A stretch of DNA of 43,808 nt from a virus, in the IMG/VR virus record IMGVR_UViG_3300028581_003033, positions 1 to 43,808 of that record; one strand, written 5' to 3'. Made by a program: the position numbers and the translations under genes. Each line of letters begins with the position of its first letter. Positions within the stretch are counted from its first letter, which is position 1. The notes below the pieces were generated by a model. That model was given only the letters and a program-made list of their open reading frames with translations. It ran no database searches and was not told where the DNA came from. Positions 1 through 8,393 of this stretch are shown piece by piece.

Positions 1-109
1 CGACCAGCGATTCGACGACACCGAGTGACAGCAACGCGAAGGATGCGAGCCGTTGTTCCTCGCTGCCGGAGTGCGCCAAGAGCGCTTCGATCTCAACCCG
101 CTGTTTCAT
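1..109 (-). CDS. Hypothetical protein, 5' end only (runs off left edge)
   Basis: An ATG at 109-107 on the minus strand opens a frame with no stop to the window edge, giving 36 residues (begins MKQRVEIEALLAHSG). A GGAAG sequence lies about 7 bases upstream and could be its ribosome binding site. The visible part is a Leu/Ala-rich amphipathic helix with no motif I recognise. It is too short to identify. It lies downstream of the orphan antitoxin on the same strand, where a PIN toxin would normally be found, but the residues seen do not resemble a PIN-domain start. Confidence 0.4.
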   Translation of the reverse strand, partial: MKQRVEIEALLAHSGSEEQRLASFALLSLGVVESLV

Positions 110-223
110 GGCTCGCTTCCATTTGGGAAGAATTTCACCCCGGCGACTTGCCCGGAGGGGTGTTCAAAATAGTGCACGTCACCACCGACCCCGTTACCCG
201 GCTAGGATGCGGTTCCTCTGGTT

Positions 224-276
224 GGTCGACCTTCAGGTCGGCCCCTGCTGCGTCGGTCGGCCTGAAGGCCGACCTA
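224..276. repeat. Palindromic REP-like inverted repeat
   Basis: Two arms, GGTCGACCTTCAGGTCGGCC (224-243) and GGTCGGCCTGAAGGCCGACC (255-274), are near reverse complements. Each is itself a small palindrome around CTTCAG or CTGAAG. This paired layout is typical of dispersed REP/BIME elements. It overlaps the last codons of the minus-strand antitoxin gene. Confidence 0.6.
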
Positions 277-499
277 CACCAAGGAGTCGCCAGTCTTCTA
301 CCGGAGCCAGGAAGCTGCCCAGCGACATGGGTCGGAGCGGTATCGATTCCGGTGCCTGCGATGGCACTGGCGGGTAGACGCGCACGATGTACTCGAGGCC
401 CCTGCGCACGACCTCGGCAAGCGAGATCTCCCGCTCCCACGCGACGCGCTGGGCCTCCCGGTAGGGTTCGTCAGGGAGTTGGATTTTGGTCTTGATCAT
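233..499 (-). CDS. Ribbon-helix-helix antitoxin (VapB/CopG-type), orphan
   Basis: The 88-residue protein starts MIKTKIQLPDEPYREAQRVA, the beta strand plus helix of an RHH antitoxin, followed by a second helix (EISLAEVVRRGLEYIV). RHH antitoxins bind the operon promoter through the paired beta strand and neutralise a partner toxin through the C-terminal part. Residues after about 70 (from LLGVGRPSGRP) are encoded by the REP-like palindrome at 224-276, so the natural C-terminus has probably been replaced. No PIN-domain toxin follows on the same strand, so the gene looks like an orphan. The start at 499 is supported by the conserved RHH N-terminus; no strong ribosome binding site is visible. Confidence 0.7.
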   Translation of the reverse strand: MIKTKIQLPDEPYREAQRVAWEREISLAEVVRRGLEYIVRVYPPVPSQAPESIPLRPMSLGSFLAPVEDWRLLGVGRPSGRPTQQGPT

Positions 500-586
500 G
501 GTGGGAAAATAGCACCATGGGGGACTCGTATCAAACCCGGATCGTTCACGAGGGCAAACTGGAGGCCGAGGCTTTACCGTGAAAGT

Positions 587-656
587 GCGTAGTCAGGCCA
601 TCCGGGCCTGACGGCGTCGGGACTGGAACGGTCAGGGCTGGAAGCCCTGACTACGC
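587..656. repeat. Paired REP/BIME-like palindromes
   Basis: GCGTAGTCAGGCC (587-599) with GGGCCTGAC (604-612) forms one hairpin. GTCAGGGCTGGAAGCCCTGAC (631-651) forms a second. The outer ends GCGTAGTCAGG and CCTGACTACGC are reverse complements, so the whole 70-bp unit is also an inverted repeat. It lies in the gap between the antitoxin and the kinase remnant. Apart from this I see nothing else in 500-720. Confidence 0.65.
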
Positions 657-720
657 AGCGGTCGAGCAGACTTTCATGTTCCGGGGTGGCGCGGGCGCCA
701 TGGTCGTTAGCCGGTCGACC

Positions 721-2229
<1,509 letters not shown>

Positions 2230-2230
<1 letters not shown>

Positions 2231-2310
2231 GTGAGCGCACGCGCGATATTTGGAGGGGGCCGCGCGCGATATTTGCCGGACAACACCGGATTAGAGCGGA
2301 TATCGGCGGA
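2230..2310 (+). other. Candidate prophage left end (attL) with transposase-binding repeats
   Basis: The kinase sense ends at about 2230, where the plus strand reads TGTGAGCGCACGCGCG; Mu-type ends also begin 5'-TGT. GCGCGATATTTG occurs at 2241-2252 and again at 2264-2275, a direct spacing of 23 bp. A weaker match containing GGATATCGG lies near 2298. Tandem subterminal repeats of 22-23 bp are expected for transposase binding at ends of the Tn552/Mu type. The exact terminal base and the target duplication cannot be fixed without the right end. From 2311 to the repressor stop at 2427 I see no gene. Confidence 0.45.
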
Positions 2311-2426
2311 CCGATTGCGGTAACGAGTACCGCAGGGCGCAAACGCGTGGGTCGGCGCTGCGTGGTCGATTCGGTGCGCTTCCGGAGGTCGGCGGTGGGG
2401 TGACGAGACGGGGGAAACCCGATCGG

Positions 2427-2924
2427 TTACGCCCGGCGCTTGGCTTCCTTTTTGAACTGCTGGATGGCCTGCTCCAACTCGGCTAAGCGTTGCGCGTCCG
2501 TAGCGCGAGAGAGGGCATCCGCAATGATCGCTTCCGAGTGATCCGGGTCGATCTGGTCCAGTAGTCCCGCCAGAGCGGCCAGCCGACGACCAAATTCTTT
2601 ACGTGCCGGCGGCTGCGCCGAGGTCGGCAACTCCTCTCCACCACTCTCCTCCGCTACCGCGTCCGCCCGCGCCTCGTCAACTGCGGCGGCGGGCGCTGCG
2701 CGCGACATCTCCCCGATGCCGGTCAGCAACCAGTCGACGCTAATTGATCGTAAGTTGGCGACGCCAATAATCCGGTCCCACGGCACCTTCCCGCGGCCTT
2801 TACGCTGCGAAAAATCACTCGTCGATATCCCAAGGAGCCGCGCCAAGTCAGCATCATGGCGCACGCCGACCGCGCGCGCCAGCCGTTCCATGACTTGCTC
2901 GAATGCTTGCTCTGACGCGTTCAC
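2427..2924 (-). CDS. Phage CI-type repressor (lysogeny repressor)
   Basis: This is a predicted DNA-binding repressor that keeps the lytic operon silent. Residues about 10-70 match the CI-repressor HTH family (Phage_CI_repr): VMERLARAVGV, DLARLLGISTSDFSQRKGRG, VPWDRIIGVA and the family signature SVDWLLTGIGEM. A Pro/Ala/Glu linker and a helical C-terminus (about 125-165, ending in a lysine-rich helix) follow. There is no LexA/S24-type peptidase domain, so RecA-driven self-cleavage is not expected. I chose the GTG at 2924 because an AAGGGGG ribosome site lies 13 bases upstream. The frame stays open to an ATG at 3005, but that start would overlap the divergent gene. The gene faces the early operon, as c faces ner and A in Mu. 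Confidence 0.85.
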   Translation of the reverse strand: MNASEQAFEQVMERLARAVGVRHDADLARLLGISTSDFSQRKGRGKVPWDRIIGVANLRSISVDWLLTGIGEMSRAAPAAAVDEARADAVAEESGGEELPTSAQPPARKEFGRRLAALAGLLDQIDPDHSEAIIADALSRATDAQRLAELEQAIQQFKKEAKRRA

Positions 2925-2942
2925 TTTTTTTACGCAACCCCC

Positions 2943-2988
2943 TTGCGCCGTTTTTTTTTTAGCACATACTATGCACATCATGAGTGCA
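2943..2988 (+). promoter_or_regulatory. Putative early promoter and operator between repressor and lytic operon
   Basis: TTGCGC (2943-2948) and TACTAT (2967-2972) with an 18-bp gap form a weak sigma-70 type promoter. Its start point would fall at about 2979-2980, on the A of the first early gene's ATG. TGCAC-N7-GTGCA (2972-2988) is an inverted repeat over the start codon, and GCACAT is repeated at 2962 and 2973. Both are candidate repressor sites. The run of ten T at 2951-2960 would act as a curved spacer. All of this is inferred from base patterns only. Confidence 0.35.
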
Positions 2989-3369
2989 AACGAATCATAT
3001 GTCATCCGCAGATGTCCGCCCGGTGTGTCAGAAAAATCTGACTCCGTAATGCGGGCTATTCGCGCGGCCCTGGTGGCTGACGGGACATCGTTCCGCGGCT
3101 GGGTCTATCGCTGGGCAAAGACGACCGGGCGCTCTCCGGCGGCTGCCTACCAGACTGCGCGATCCACCATCAACCGGCGCCTGGAGCGCGGCCTAGCCCC
3201 CGCAGGCTCGGAGGGCCAGGCGATTACAGAGGCGTTACGCCGCGAGCTGGGGGCGCACGTCGTGCCCTATCCGCGCCATCAACCAACCCCCGACCGGCCG
3301 CGCAAGGGGCGCGGACGGCGGTCAACACCGGCCGGCGTGCCGGCCGCTCCCGAGGACTGCAAGAGATGA
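2980..3369 (+). CDS. Small putative DNA-binding early protein (Ner/BcepMu gp16-like position)
   Basis: First rightward gene after the repressor, 129 residues. Residues about 23-90 (RAALVADGTSFRGWVYRWAK, then AAAYQTARSTINRRLERG and ITEALRRELG) have the layout of a short helix-turn-helix, an insert with basic residues, and a final helix. This resembles the small phage proteins of the BcepMu gp16 family, and the place corresponds to ner in Mu, which damps early transcription. The similarity is weak. The C-terminal 35 residues are basic and Pro/Gly-rich, possibly DNA-contacting. Start ATG 2980 has no ribosome site and may be leaderless; ATG 2971 in the same frame is the alternative. Its stop overlaps the next ATG. 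Confidence 0.65.
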   Translation: MSANESYVIRRCPPGVSEKSDSVMRAIRAALVADGTSFRGWVYRWAKTTGRSPAAAYQTARSTINRRLERGLAPAGSEGQAITEALRRELGAHVVPYPRHQPTPDRPRKGRGRRSTPAGVPAAPEDCKR

Positions 3370-3716
3370 CGATGACGATGACGACGATGAAGGTGATGAC
3401 CGATCGGCAGGGGTGCCTGCCCATTTACCCGGTCCGCTCGGGTCGGACGGTGCCGCGCGCGGCTGATCCGCGACGGCTGCACGAGCTGCTGCGCGGCAGT
3501 CCGGACGAACGCATGGGCCGCGTGATCGACGCCTGCGGCTGGCTGGCCCGCAACGGCTGCCAGGTGCTGGCGGCGCATGTGATCGACGGGCTGCCGCGGG
3601 TGTGCGCGGCGCCGCCGGTGCCGTTGACCGGGGCGATGCGACGCCGCACGGCGACCGAGACGGTGCTGGTGGGGATCGCCCGCGGGGTGCTGGTGGAGTG
3701 GAGGACGCCGCGATGA
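3366..3716 (+). CDS. Hypothetical early phage protein
   Basis: This 116-residue protein starts at an ATGA overlap with the preceding gene, implying coupled translation. The N-terminus is an unusual run of Met-Thr codons (ATGACG repeats at 3366-3386), with several possible in-frame starts (3366, 3372, 3378, 3387, 3396). The body contains a short helical segment (MGRVIDACGWLARNGCQVLAA) and ends in a small Val/Leu-rich stretch. I do not recognise a family. The place between the first early regulator and the Gam-like gene suggests an early accessory role; function unknown. Confidence 0.6.
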   Translation: MTMTMTTMKVMTDRQGCLPIYPVRSGRTVPRAADPRRLHELLRGSPDERMGRVIDACGWLARNGCQVLAAHVIDGLPRVCAAPPVPLTGAMRRRTATETVLVGIARGVLVEWRTPR

Positions 3717-4309
3717 AAAAGGCGCAGCAATTGAAGACGACCCCGGTGCCGGCGATTCCGGTACCGGCGACCCCGGTGACCGCGCCCACGCATGAGCAGT
3801 TGACCGCGTTGGCGCAGGAATATGCCAGCGCGGTGATTTCCCGACAGGCGGTGGTGGGGGCGCTACGGCGCCGCCTGGCGGACGTGGCCGCCGAGATGAC
3901 GGCGACGGTGAGCGCGGCGGTGGCCGCGGAGCGCGATTGCCGGGATGCGCTGGAGACGGCGGTCGAGGACGCCGCGGTGCTGTTCGTGAAGCCGCGCACG
4001 CGCACGGTCTGCGGTATCCGGTACGGCTGGACGAAGGGGAAAGCCCGCATCGAGATACCGGACGAGGACGAGACGGTTAAGCGCATCGAGCGGCTGCTGC
4101 CCGAAGAGCAGCAAGTGCTGCTGTTGCGCCGCACCGTGAAGGTCGACCGCACCGCGGTGAAGGATCTGACCACGGCCGATCTGCGCCGCCTGGCCATCGT
4201 GCAGCACCCGGGGGAGGACGCGGTGACGGTGAAAGTGGCGGAGGACGCGGTCGCCGCGCTGGTGGACACCTTGCTGGCCGACGCCGGGACGGCCGGGGGG
4301 GTGGCATGA
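3713..4309 (+). CDS. Gam-like host-nuclease inhibitor (DNA-end-binding protein)
   Basis: 198 residues. Mu Gam binds double-strand DNA ends as a Ku-like dimer and shields them from RecBCD-type nucleases. Here residues about 25-90 form a long helical, Ala/Glu-rich coiled coil (ALAQEYASAVISRQAVV onward). A beta segment with GIRYGWTKGKARIEI follows, then a helix-turn DETVKRIERLLPEEQQ and VKVDRTAVKDL. This parallels the Mu Gam C-terminal part (a strand, a VDAVMETLERLGL-like helix, then RTKQEINKEAIL). The N-terminal 25 residues are a Pro/Val/Thr-rich extension. Start ATG 3713 overlaps the previous stop, with GGAGTGGAGG just upstream. In Mu gam lies after B; here it precedes the transposase gene. 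Confidence 0.65.
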   Translation: MKKAQQLKTTPVPAIPVPATPVTAPTHEQLTALAQEYASAVISRQAVVGALRRRLADVAAEMTATVSAAVAAERDCRDALETAVEDAAVLFVKPRTRTVCGIRYGWTKGKARIEIPDEDETVKRIERLLPEEQQVLLLRRTVKVDRTAVKDLTTADLRRLAIVQHPGEDAVTVKVAEDAVAALVDTLLADAGTAGGVA

Positions 4310-4605
4310 GCGCCGCGGTGGAATCGGCCGGGCGGGTGCTGGACGTGCTGGACCTGCTGCTGCGCGCCGACTTCGCCTACGGCATCGCCCCCGGCGACAT
4401 CGTGCGCGAGCTCAAGCTGAGCCCCTCGGCGGTGACCCGCTACGTGGCGACGCTGGAGGGGCGCGACATGCTGGAGCGCATCCCCGAGACCGGCCGGCTG
4501 CGCCCGGCGCTGCGCCTGGTGACACGGCTGGCGGCGATCGTCGCCAGCCTGGACGCGGCCGAGCGGCGGATGCGCGAGCTGGCCACGCGGATCAACACCC
4601 TCTAA
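4306..4605 (+). CDS. IclR-type winged-helix DNA-binding protein
   Basis: The 99-residue protein consists almost only of a winged helix. VESAGRVLDVLDLLLRA is helix 1, PGDIVRELKLSPSAVTRYVA is the helix-turn-helix, and the wing is DMLERIPETGRLRPALRL. A short C-terminal helix (DAAERRMRELATRINTL) follows. This is the layout of the IclR N-terminal HTH without its ligand-binding domain. Similar stand-alone HTH proteins occur in early operons of transposable phages. It overlaps the previous stop (ATGA). A role in early or replication control is inferred from position only. Confidence 0.75.
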   Translation: MSAAVESAGRVLDVLDLLLRADFAYGIAPGDIVRELKLSPSAVTRYVATLEGRDMLERIPETGRLRPALRLVTRLAAIVASLDAAERRMRELATRINTL

Positions 4606-4620
4606 CCCCCGGAGTACCCC

Positions 4621-5880
4621 ATGGGCAGACCAGTACGAGAGACCACCAGCCTGGTGCCGCTGGACGCGGACGCCGAGGCGCGCGGCGTGGCGGTGGTGCG
4701 GGAGATGAGCGACGCGTCCGATGCGATGCGGGAGATCGAGGGCAACTATGTCGCGGAACGGGATCTAGCGAATCAGCTCATCGGGCGGGTGCAGGCGGCA
4801 CGGGCGATAGCTGAATTTTCCATCACCGTCGGGACTTCTCAGTTGGCGCACGTCAAGGAAAACAAGCTCTACCGCGCAATCCGCGGTCGGAAAAGCCCAG
4901 ACGGTCGGGAGTTTTCGGGGACCTGGCAGGAGTTCTGTCAGAGCGTCGGCGTCAGCTTGACGAAGGCCGACGAAGACATCCAAAACTATCACGCCTTCGG
5001 CGAAGCCGCCCTCGACTCCATGCGCACCGTGGGCCTGACCTACCAGCAGCTACGCGCCCTACGCCGCCTCCCCGACGACGACCGCTCGGCCCTGGCCGCC
5101 GTGGCCGGCGACCATGACAGCCTCCTCGATCTCGCGGAGCAACTCATCGCCCGCCAAGCGGCGGAGAAAGCCGCGGCAGCCGAGCGCATCGCGGCGGCCG
5201 AGGAAGACAAGGCCGCCATTGTGCGGGTGCTGGCCGACAAATCGGCCCAGCTCGACCGCGCACAGACCGACCTGGAGAAGGCCCAGGCCAAGCTGCGCGG
5301 CGAGAGCCAGCAGCCGCCCGACGCCGTGCGCGCCGAACTGGCGGGCGAAGTGATGCGCTGCGCGGCGCACGCGCAGATGGCGCTGTCCGCGCACCTCTAT
5401 CACGCCATCGAGGCGTTGCGGGCGCACGAAGAACGCCATCTGTTCGAGACCGGCCACCCGGAAGACTCCAGCAACCTCCTCGCCGGGGCCCTGGGCCAAG
5501 TGGCCGCCGCGGTCGATCACCTGCGGCACCTGTACAACGTGCCCTTGGAGCCGACCGGGCGCTACCCGATGGCCCAGGTGTGGGACGCCCTGGACGCGGA
5601 CGCGCAACTGACCCCCGAGGCGCGCGCGGCAGCCGAGCAGGACAAGGCGGATGCCATCATCGACATGGCGCGGGATGGCGGCCATAGCGATGCCGACATC
5701 GCCAAGATGCACAAGGCGGCCTGGGCCGCCAGTCGCTACGGCCAGGCCGCCGCGGTGGAGCCGCAACCGCAACCCGCCCCCGCGGTCGGCCGCCGCCGCA
5801 CCGCGCCGCCGCCGCCGCTGGCGGTGGTGAAGGGGGACGGGCTGGACGCGTTTTTCGATCATGATCCCGACGCCAAATGA
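4621..5880 (+). CDS. Early phage coiled-coil protein of unknown function
   Basis: 419 residues. A start with a good spacer follows GGAGTACCCC. Residues about 55-135 contain a helical region with TWQEFCQSVGVSLTKADED and LRALRRLPDDDR, which recalls phage proteins with a DUF3102-like sporadic HTH (gene-order companion in such phages). Residues about 165-235 are a strongly charged Ala/Glu/Lys coiled coil. A helical region (AHLYHAIEALRAHEERHLFE) and a Pro-rich linker precede a short terminal peptide LDAFFDHD. That tail resembles peptide motifs that dock onto partner proteins. Its stop overlaps the transposase start, so it is made together with it and may assist transposition or replication. Function not assigned. 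Confidence 0.75.
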   Translation: MGRPVRETTSLVPLDADAEARGVAVVREMSDASDAMREIEGNYVAERDLANQLIGRVQAARAIAEFSITVGTSQLAHVKENKLYRAIRGRKSPDGREFSGTWQEFCQSVGVSLTKADEDIQNYHAFGEAALDSMRTVGLTYQQLRALRRLPDDDRSALAAVAGDHDSLLDLAEQLIARQAAEKAAAAERIAAAEEDKAAIVRVLADKSAQLDRAQTDLEKAQAKLRGESQQPPDAVRAELAGEVMRCAAHAQMALSAHLYHAIEALRAHEERHLFETGHPEDSSNLLAGALGQVAAAVDHLRHLYNVPLEPTGRYPMAQVWDALDADAQLTPEARAAAEQDKADAIIDMARDGGHSDADIAKMHKAAWAASRYGQAAAVEPQPQPAPAVGRRRTAPPPPLAVVKGDGLDAFFDHDPDAK

Positions 5881-7751
5881 TCATGCCCACCCCCGAGCAA
5901 ACGCGCATCGCCATTGCCACCGCCGCCGCGCTCGACCGCGCGGCGCGCGGCACCGGCACGGCCCTGGTCGGCGTCGCGGCGGCGCAGGCCGGATGCAGCG
6001 TGCAGACGCTCTACACCTGGATGCGCCCCTACCGCACCACGGCGCGCAAGCGCCGCTGTGACTATGTGGCCGGCACCGTGCCGGCCGCCGCCCCAGCGGA
6101 TGAGTTGATCCTGTCCCGCGCCGAGGCCGACCTGATCGCCGCGGCGATGGTGGAGAGCACGCGGGCCAACGCCAAGCAGATCCTTAGCCTCAAGCGGGCG
6201 GTGGCGACGCTGCGCCGCGACGGGCACATCGTGGCCGCGCCGGTGGACCCGACGACCGGCGAACTCGGCCAGCCGCTCAGCGACAGCGCGATCAGCCGCG
6301 CGCTGTATCGCTACGGCTGTCACCCGGCGCAACTCACCCGGCCGACCGCGCACCAGCCCAAGCGCAGCCTGCACCCGAATCACGAATGGCAGGTGGATGC
6401 ATCGGTGTGCGTCGTCTACTACCTCCCAGGCGGCGGCACCGGCATCGTCGAGACCGACCAGGCGGTGCACTACAAGAACAAGCCCGACAACGTGGCCGCC
6501 ATCGAGCGCTTTCGCGTGATCCGCTACGTGCTTACCGACCACACCACGGGCTATGTGCGCTGGCGGTATTACCCCCACGCCGAGAGCGGGGCGCATACGG
6601 TGGCATTTTTGGCCTGGGCCATGGCGCCCAAGCCCGACGTGCTCACCGACCCCTTCCAGGGCGCGCCAACCCAGTTGGTGGTCGATCCGGGCGCCACGGC
6701 CAGCGGCACGGTGCAGCGGTTCTGCGACCGGTTGCAGGTCGAATTGATCGTCACCCGGCGCAAGAACCCGCGCGCGAAGGGCAGCGTGGAGAACGCCAAC
6801 AACCTGGTCGAGACCTATTTCGAGAGCGGCCTGCGCTACCAGCGTCAGCGGGTCACCGACTTCGGCGACCTCAACCGCCTGGCTGCCCAAGCCCAGGCCG
6901 AATTCAACGCGACCCAGATCCACACCCGCCACGGCCGCACCCGAATGGCCGCCTGGCTGACCATCGCGCCGGGCCAATTGCGCCTGACGCAAGACGAGCG
7001 CGCCCTGCGCGCGCTGGCCACCGAGAGTCCGGCCAAGCCCAAGGTCCGCGGCGACCTGACCATCGCCTACAAGCGCGGCGACATCGCGCACTGGAAGGTG
7101 GACCGCGTGCCCGGCGCCAACGTCGGCGACACCCTCGCGGTGTTGTGGTCGCCCCTGCTCGGGGCCGATGGCCAGGGCCAAGCCGTCGCGGTCACCACCG
7201 ACCCGGCGACCGGCCGCGAGACCTATCACCCCCTCGAGCCGGTGCGGCTCGACGACTGGGGGTTCCAGGCCGACGCCCCGGTGTCGGGCGAGCGCTATGC
7301 GCGCCATGCCGATACCGCCGTGGAGCGTACCGCCAAGCGGCTCACGCGGCTGGCGTCGGGCACGACGACCGAAGGGGCGGACGAGACCGCGCGGCGCCAT
7401 GCGGACTTCCGGCCGCTCGCCCATCTGGATGAGGGGCGCGGGTTCAATCCCTTCCGGGCGGCCGAAGAGGCCGCGGCCAACCCGGTCAGCTACCTGCCGC
7501 GCCGCGGCGTGGAGCATCGCGCCGACGCCGCGCCCGCGGTGGCCGAGCGAGTGCTCGACCTGGTGGCCGCCGCGCAGGCGTTGCGCGCCGCGGTGGTCGG
7601 AGCGGGTGGGGATTGGGGGCCGGAGCGCTTTGCCTGGCTGGCCGCGCGCTACCCGGACGGCGTGCCGGAGGGCGCGGTGCGGGTGTTGGCGGAGGAATTA
7701 CTGACCGCGGCGGCGCCGGTGGTGCAACCGGTGCGGCTGCGGGCGGTGTGA
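5877..7751 (+). CDS. Phage transposase (DDE/RNase H fold, Mu A / Tn552-type)
   Basis: This 624-residue protein catalyses strand transfer for integration and replicative transposition. Residues about 30-53 hold an HTH (VGVAAAQAGCSVQTLYTWMR). Residues 85-160 form a second helical DNA-binding part. The catalytic core is clear: EWQVDAS with D174, LVVDPGA with D270, and KGSVENANN with E305. The D270-E305 gap of 34 residues is that of IS/Tn552-like enzymes; Mu A has 55. The region after about 360 (RTRMAAWLTI and beta-rich DIAHWKVDRVPG) matches the Mu-transposase C-terminal beta barrel. The C-terminal 120 residues are Ala-rich helices that could bind the partner ATPase. ATG 5877 overlaps the previous stop; ATG 5883 is an alternative. 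Confidence 0.93.
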   Translation: MIMPTPEQTRIAIATAAALDRAARGTGTALVGVAAAQAGCSVQTLYTWMRPYRTTARKRRCDYVAGTVPAAAPADELILSRAEADLIAAAMVESTRANAKQILSLKRAVATLRRDGHIVAAPVDPTTGELGQPLSDSAISRALYRYGCHPAQLTRPTAHQPKRSLHPNHEWQVDASVCVVYYLPGGGTGIVETDQAVHYKNKPDNVAAIERFRVIRYVLTDHTTGYVRWRYYPHAESGAHTVAFLAWAMAPKPDVLTDPFQGAPTQLVVDPGATASGTVQRFCDRLQVELIVTRRKNPRAKGSVENANNLVETYFESGLRYQRQRVTDFGDLNRLAAQAQAEFNATQIHTRHGRTRMAAWLTIAPGQLRLTQDERALRALATESPAKPKVRGDLTIAYKRGDIAHWKVDRVPGANVGDTLAVLWSPLLGADGQGQAVAVTTDPATGRETYHPLEPVRLDDWGFQADAPVSGERYARHADTAVERTAKRLTRLASGTTTEGADETARRHADFRPLAHLDEGRGFNPFRAAEEAAANPVSYLPRRGVEHRADAAPAVAERVLDLVAAAQALRAAVVGAGGDWGPERFAWLAARYPDGVPEGAVRVLAEELLTAAAPVVQPVRLRAV

Positions 7752-7761
7752 GGTGAGAGAG

Positions 7762-7782
7762 GAGAAGTGAGAAGTGAGAAGT
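7762..7782 (+). repeat. GAGAAGT heptamer repeat, 3 copies
   Basis: Three exact GAGAAGT units begin 11 bases after the transposase stop and are followed by GAGA. The same heptamer forms a longer array at 13605-13646. This is a simple tandem repeat, not coding. Confidence 0.85.
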
Positions 7783-7815
7783 GAGATGACGATGCAACCA
7801 GCGGAGACCACGACC

Positions 7816-8151
7816 ATGAACCAACCCATCCACGACGGCATCGCCGCCATGGCCACCGACCTGCTGACGCTCGACGCGCTGATGGATGTGCTGTGCGACT
7901 ACCGCCAGACGGTCGGGGGCGATTGCCCGATCGCCATCCAGTACGGCGACAGCGGCGGCTATGCGGTCGCGGCCGGGCTGATCCACGCCACCTACCTGGA
8001 GCAGCCCGAGGCGCCGCAGCCAGGCGTGGCGCCGCTGCTGCGCCTGGTCACGTTGGGCGCCGATCTGAGCGGCTACGCCGACCCGCCGCGCCTGGCGCTG
8101 TGCCTGCGGCCGCAGTGTCCGAGCGACAACGCCCTGGAGATCGCCCGATGA
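7816..8151 (+). CDS. Hypothetical early phage protein
   Basis: This 111-residue acidic protein lies between the transposase and its ATPase partner. ATG 7816 is chosen because GGAG lies 9 bases upstream. In-frame starts at 7774 (GTG), 7786 and 7792 fall in the heptamer repeat. The sequence reads as alternating helix and strand: LLTLDALMDVLCDYRQ, then PIAIQYGDSGGYAVAAGLI and LRLVTLGADLSGY, a small alpha/beta fold. I recognise no family. Its stop overlaps the next start (ATGA). Confidence 0.65.
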   Translation: MNQPIHDGIAAMATDLLTLDALMDVLCDYRQTVGGDCPIAIQYGDSGGYAVAAGLIHATYLEQPEAPQPGVAPLLRLVTLGADLSGYADPPRLALCLRPQCPSDNALEIAR

Positions 8152-8393
8152 GCGACACCCCCGACACCACGGCCGCCCTGCAAGCCGCGGTCAACCTGGC
8201 CTTGGCCTACGACGACCTGCCCGAGCCCTGGTCCAGCCGGCTGCACGGGCTGTGCGACGCCTTTTGGAGAGCCTACGGCGACCTCCCCGGCACCACGGCA
8301 CCGGGCGCTCCGTCGTGGGTGGTGGTGCCCCCGGCGCCCGCGCTGCCGCCGCTCCCGGAGCCGGGCAGCTACTGGTGGGAAACATGCAATTGA
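8148..8393 (+). CDS. Small hypothetical protein
   Basis: An 81-residue protein starting at the ATGA overlap, with CTGGAGA as ribosome site. Helical first half (TTAALQAAVNLALAYDDLPE), then a Pro-rich tail ending SYWWETCN. The last ten bases overlap the start of the HTH-AAA ATPase gene, so translation is probably coupled. No known domain. Confidence 0.55.
   Translation: MSDTPDTTAALQAAVNLALAYDDLPEPWSSRLHGLCDAFWRAYGDLPGTTAPGAPSWVVVPPAPALPPLPEPGSYWWETCN

Noticed and set aside
25-495. Long plus-strand open frame across the antitoxin gene
   Set aside because: It has a Cys/Arg/Pro-rich composition and no family pattern, crosses the palindromic repeat, and lies opposite the RHH gene; it is a GC-rich shadow frame.
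2343-2426. Possible start of the kinase gene upstream of 2230
   Set aside because: The frame is open to 2342, but its residues have no kinase-like pattern and it overlaps end-type repeats; it is more likely phage end sequence.
5859-7517. 552-codon open frame opposite the transposase
   Set aside because: It is antisense to a gene with a complete DDE motif. Gly/Arg/His-rich composition and lack of domains show it is a shadow caused by high GC content.
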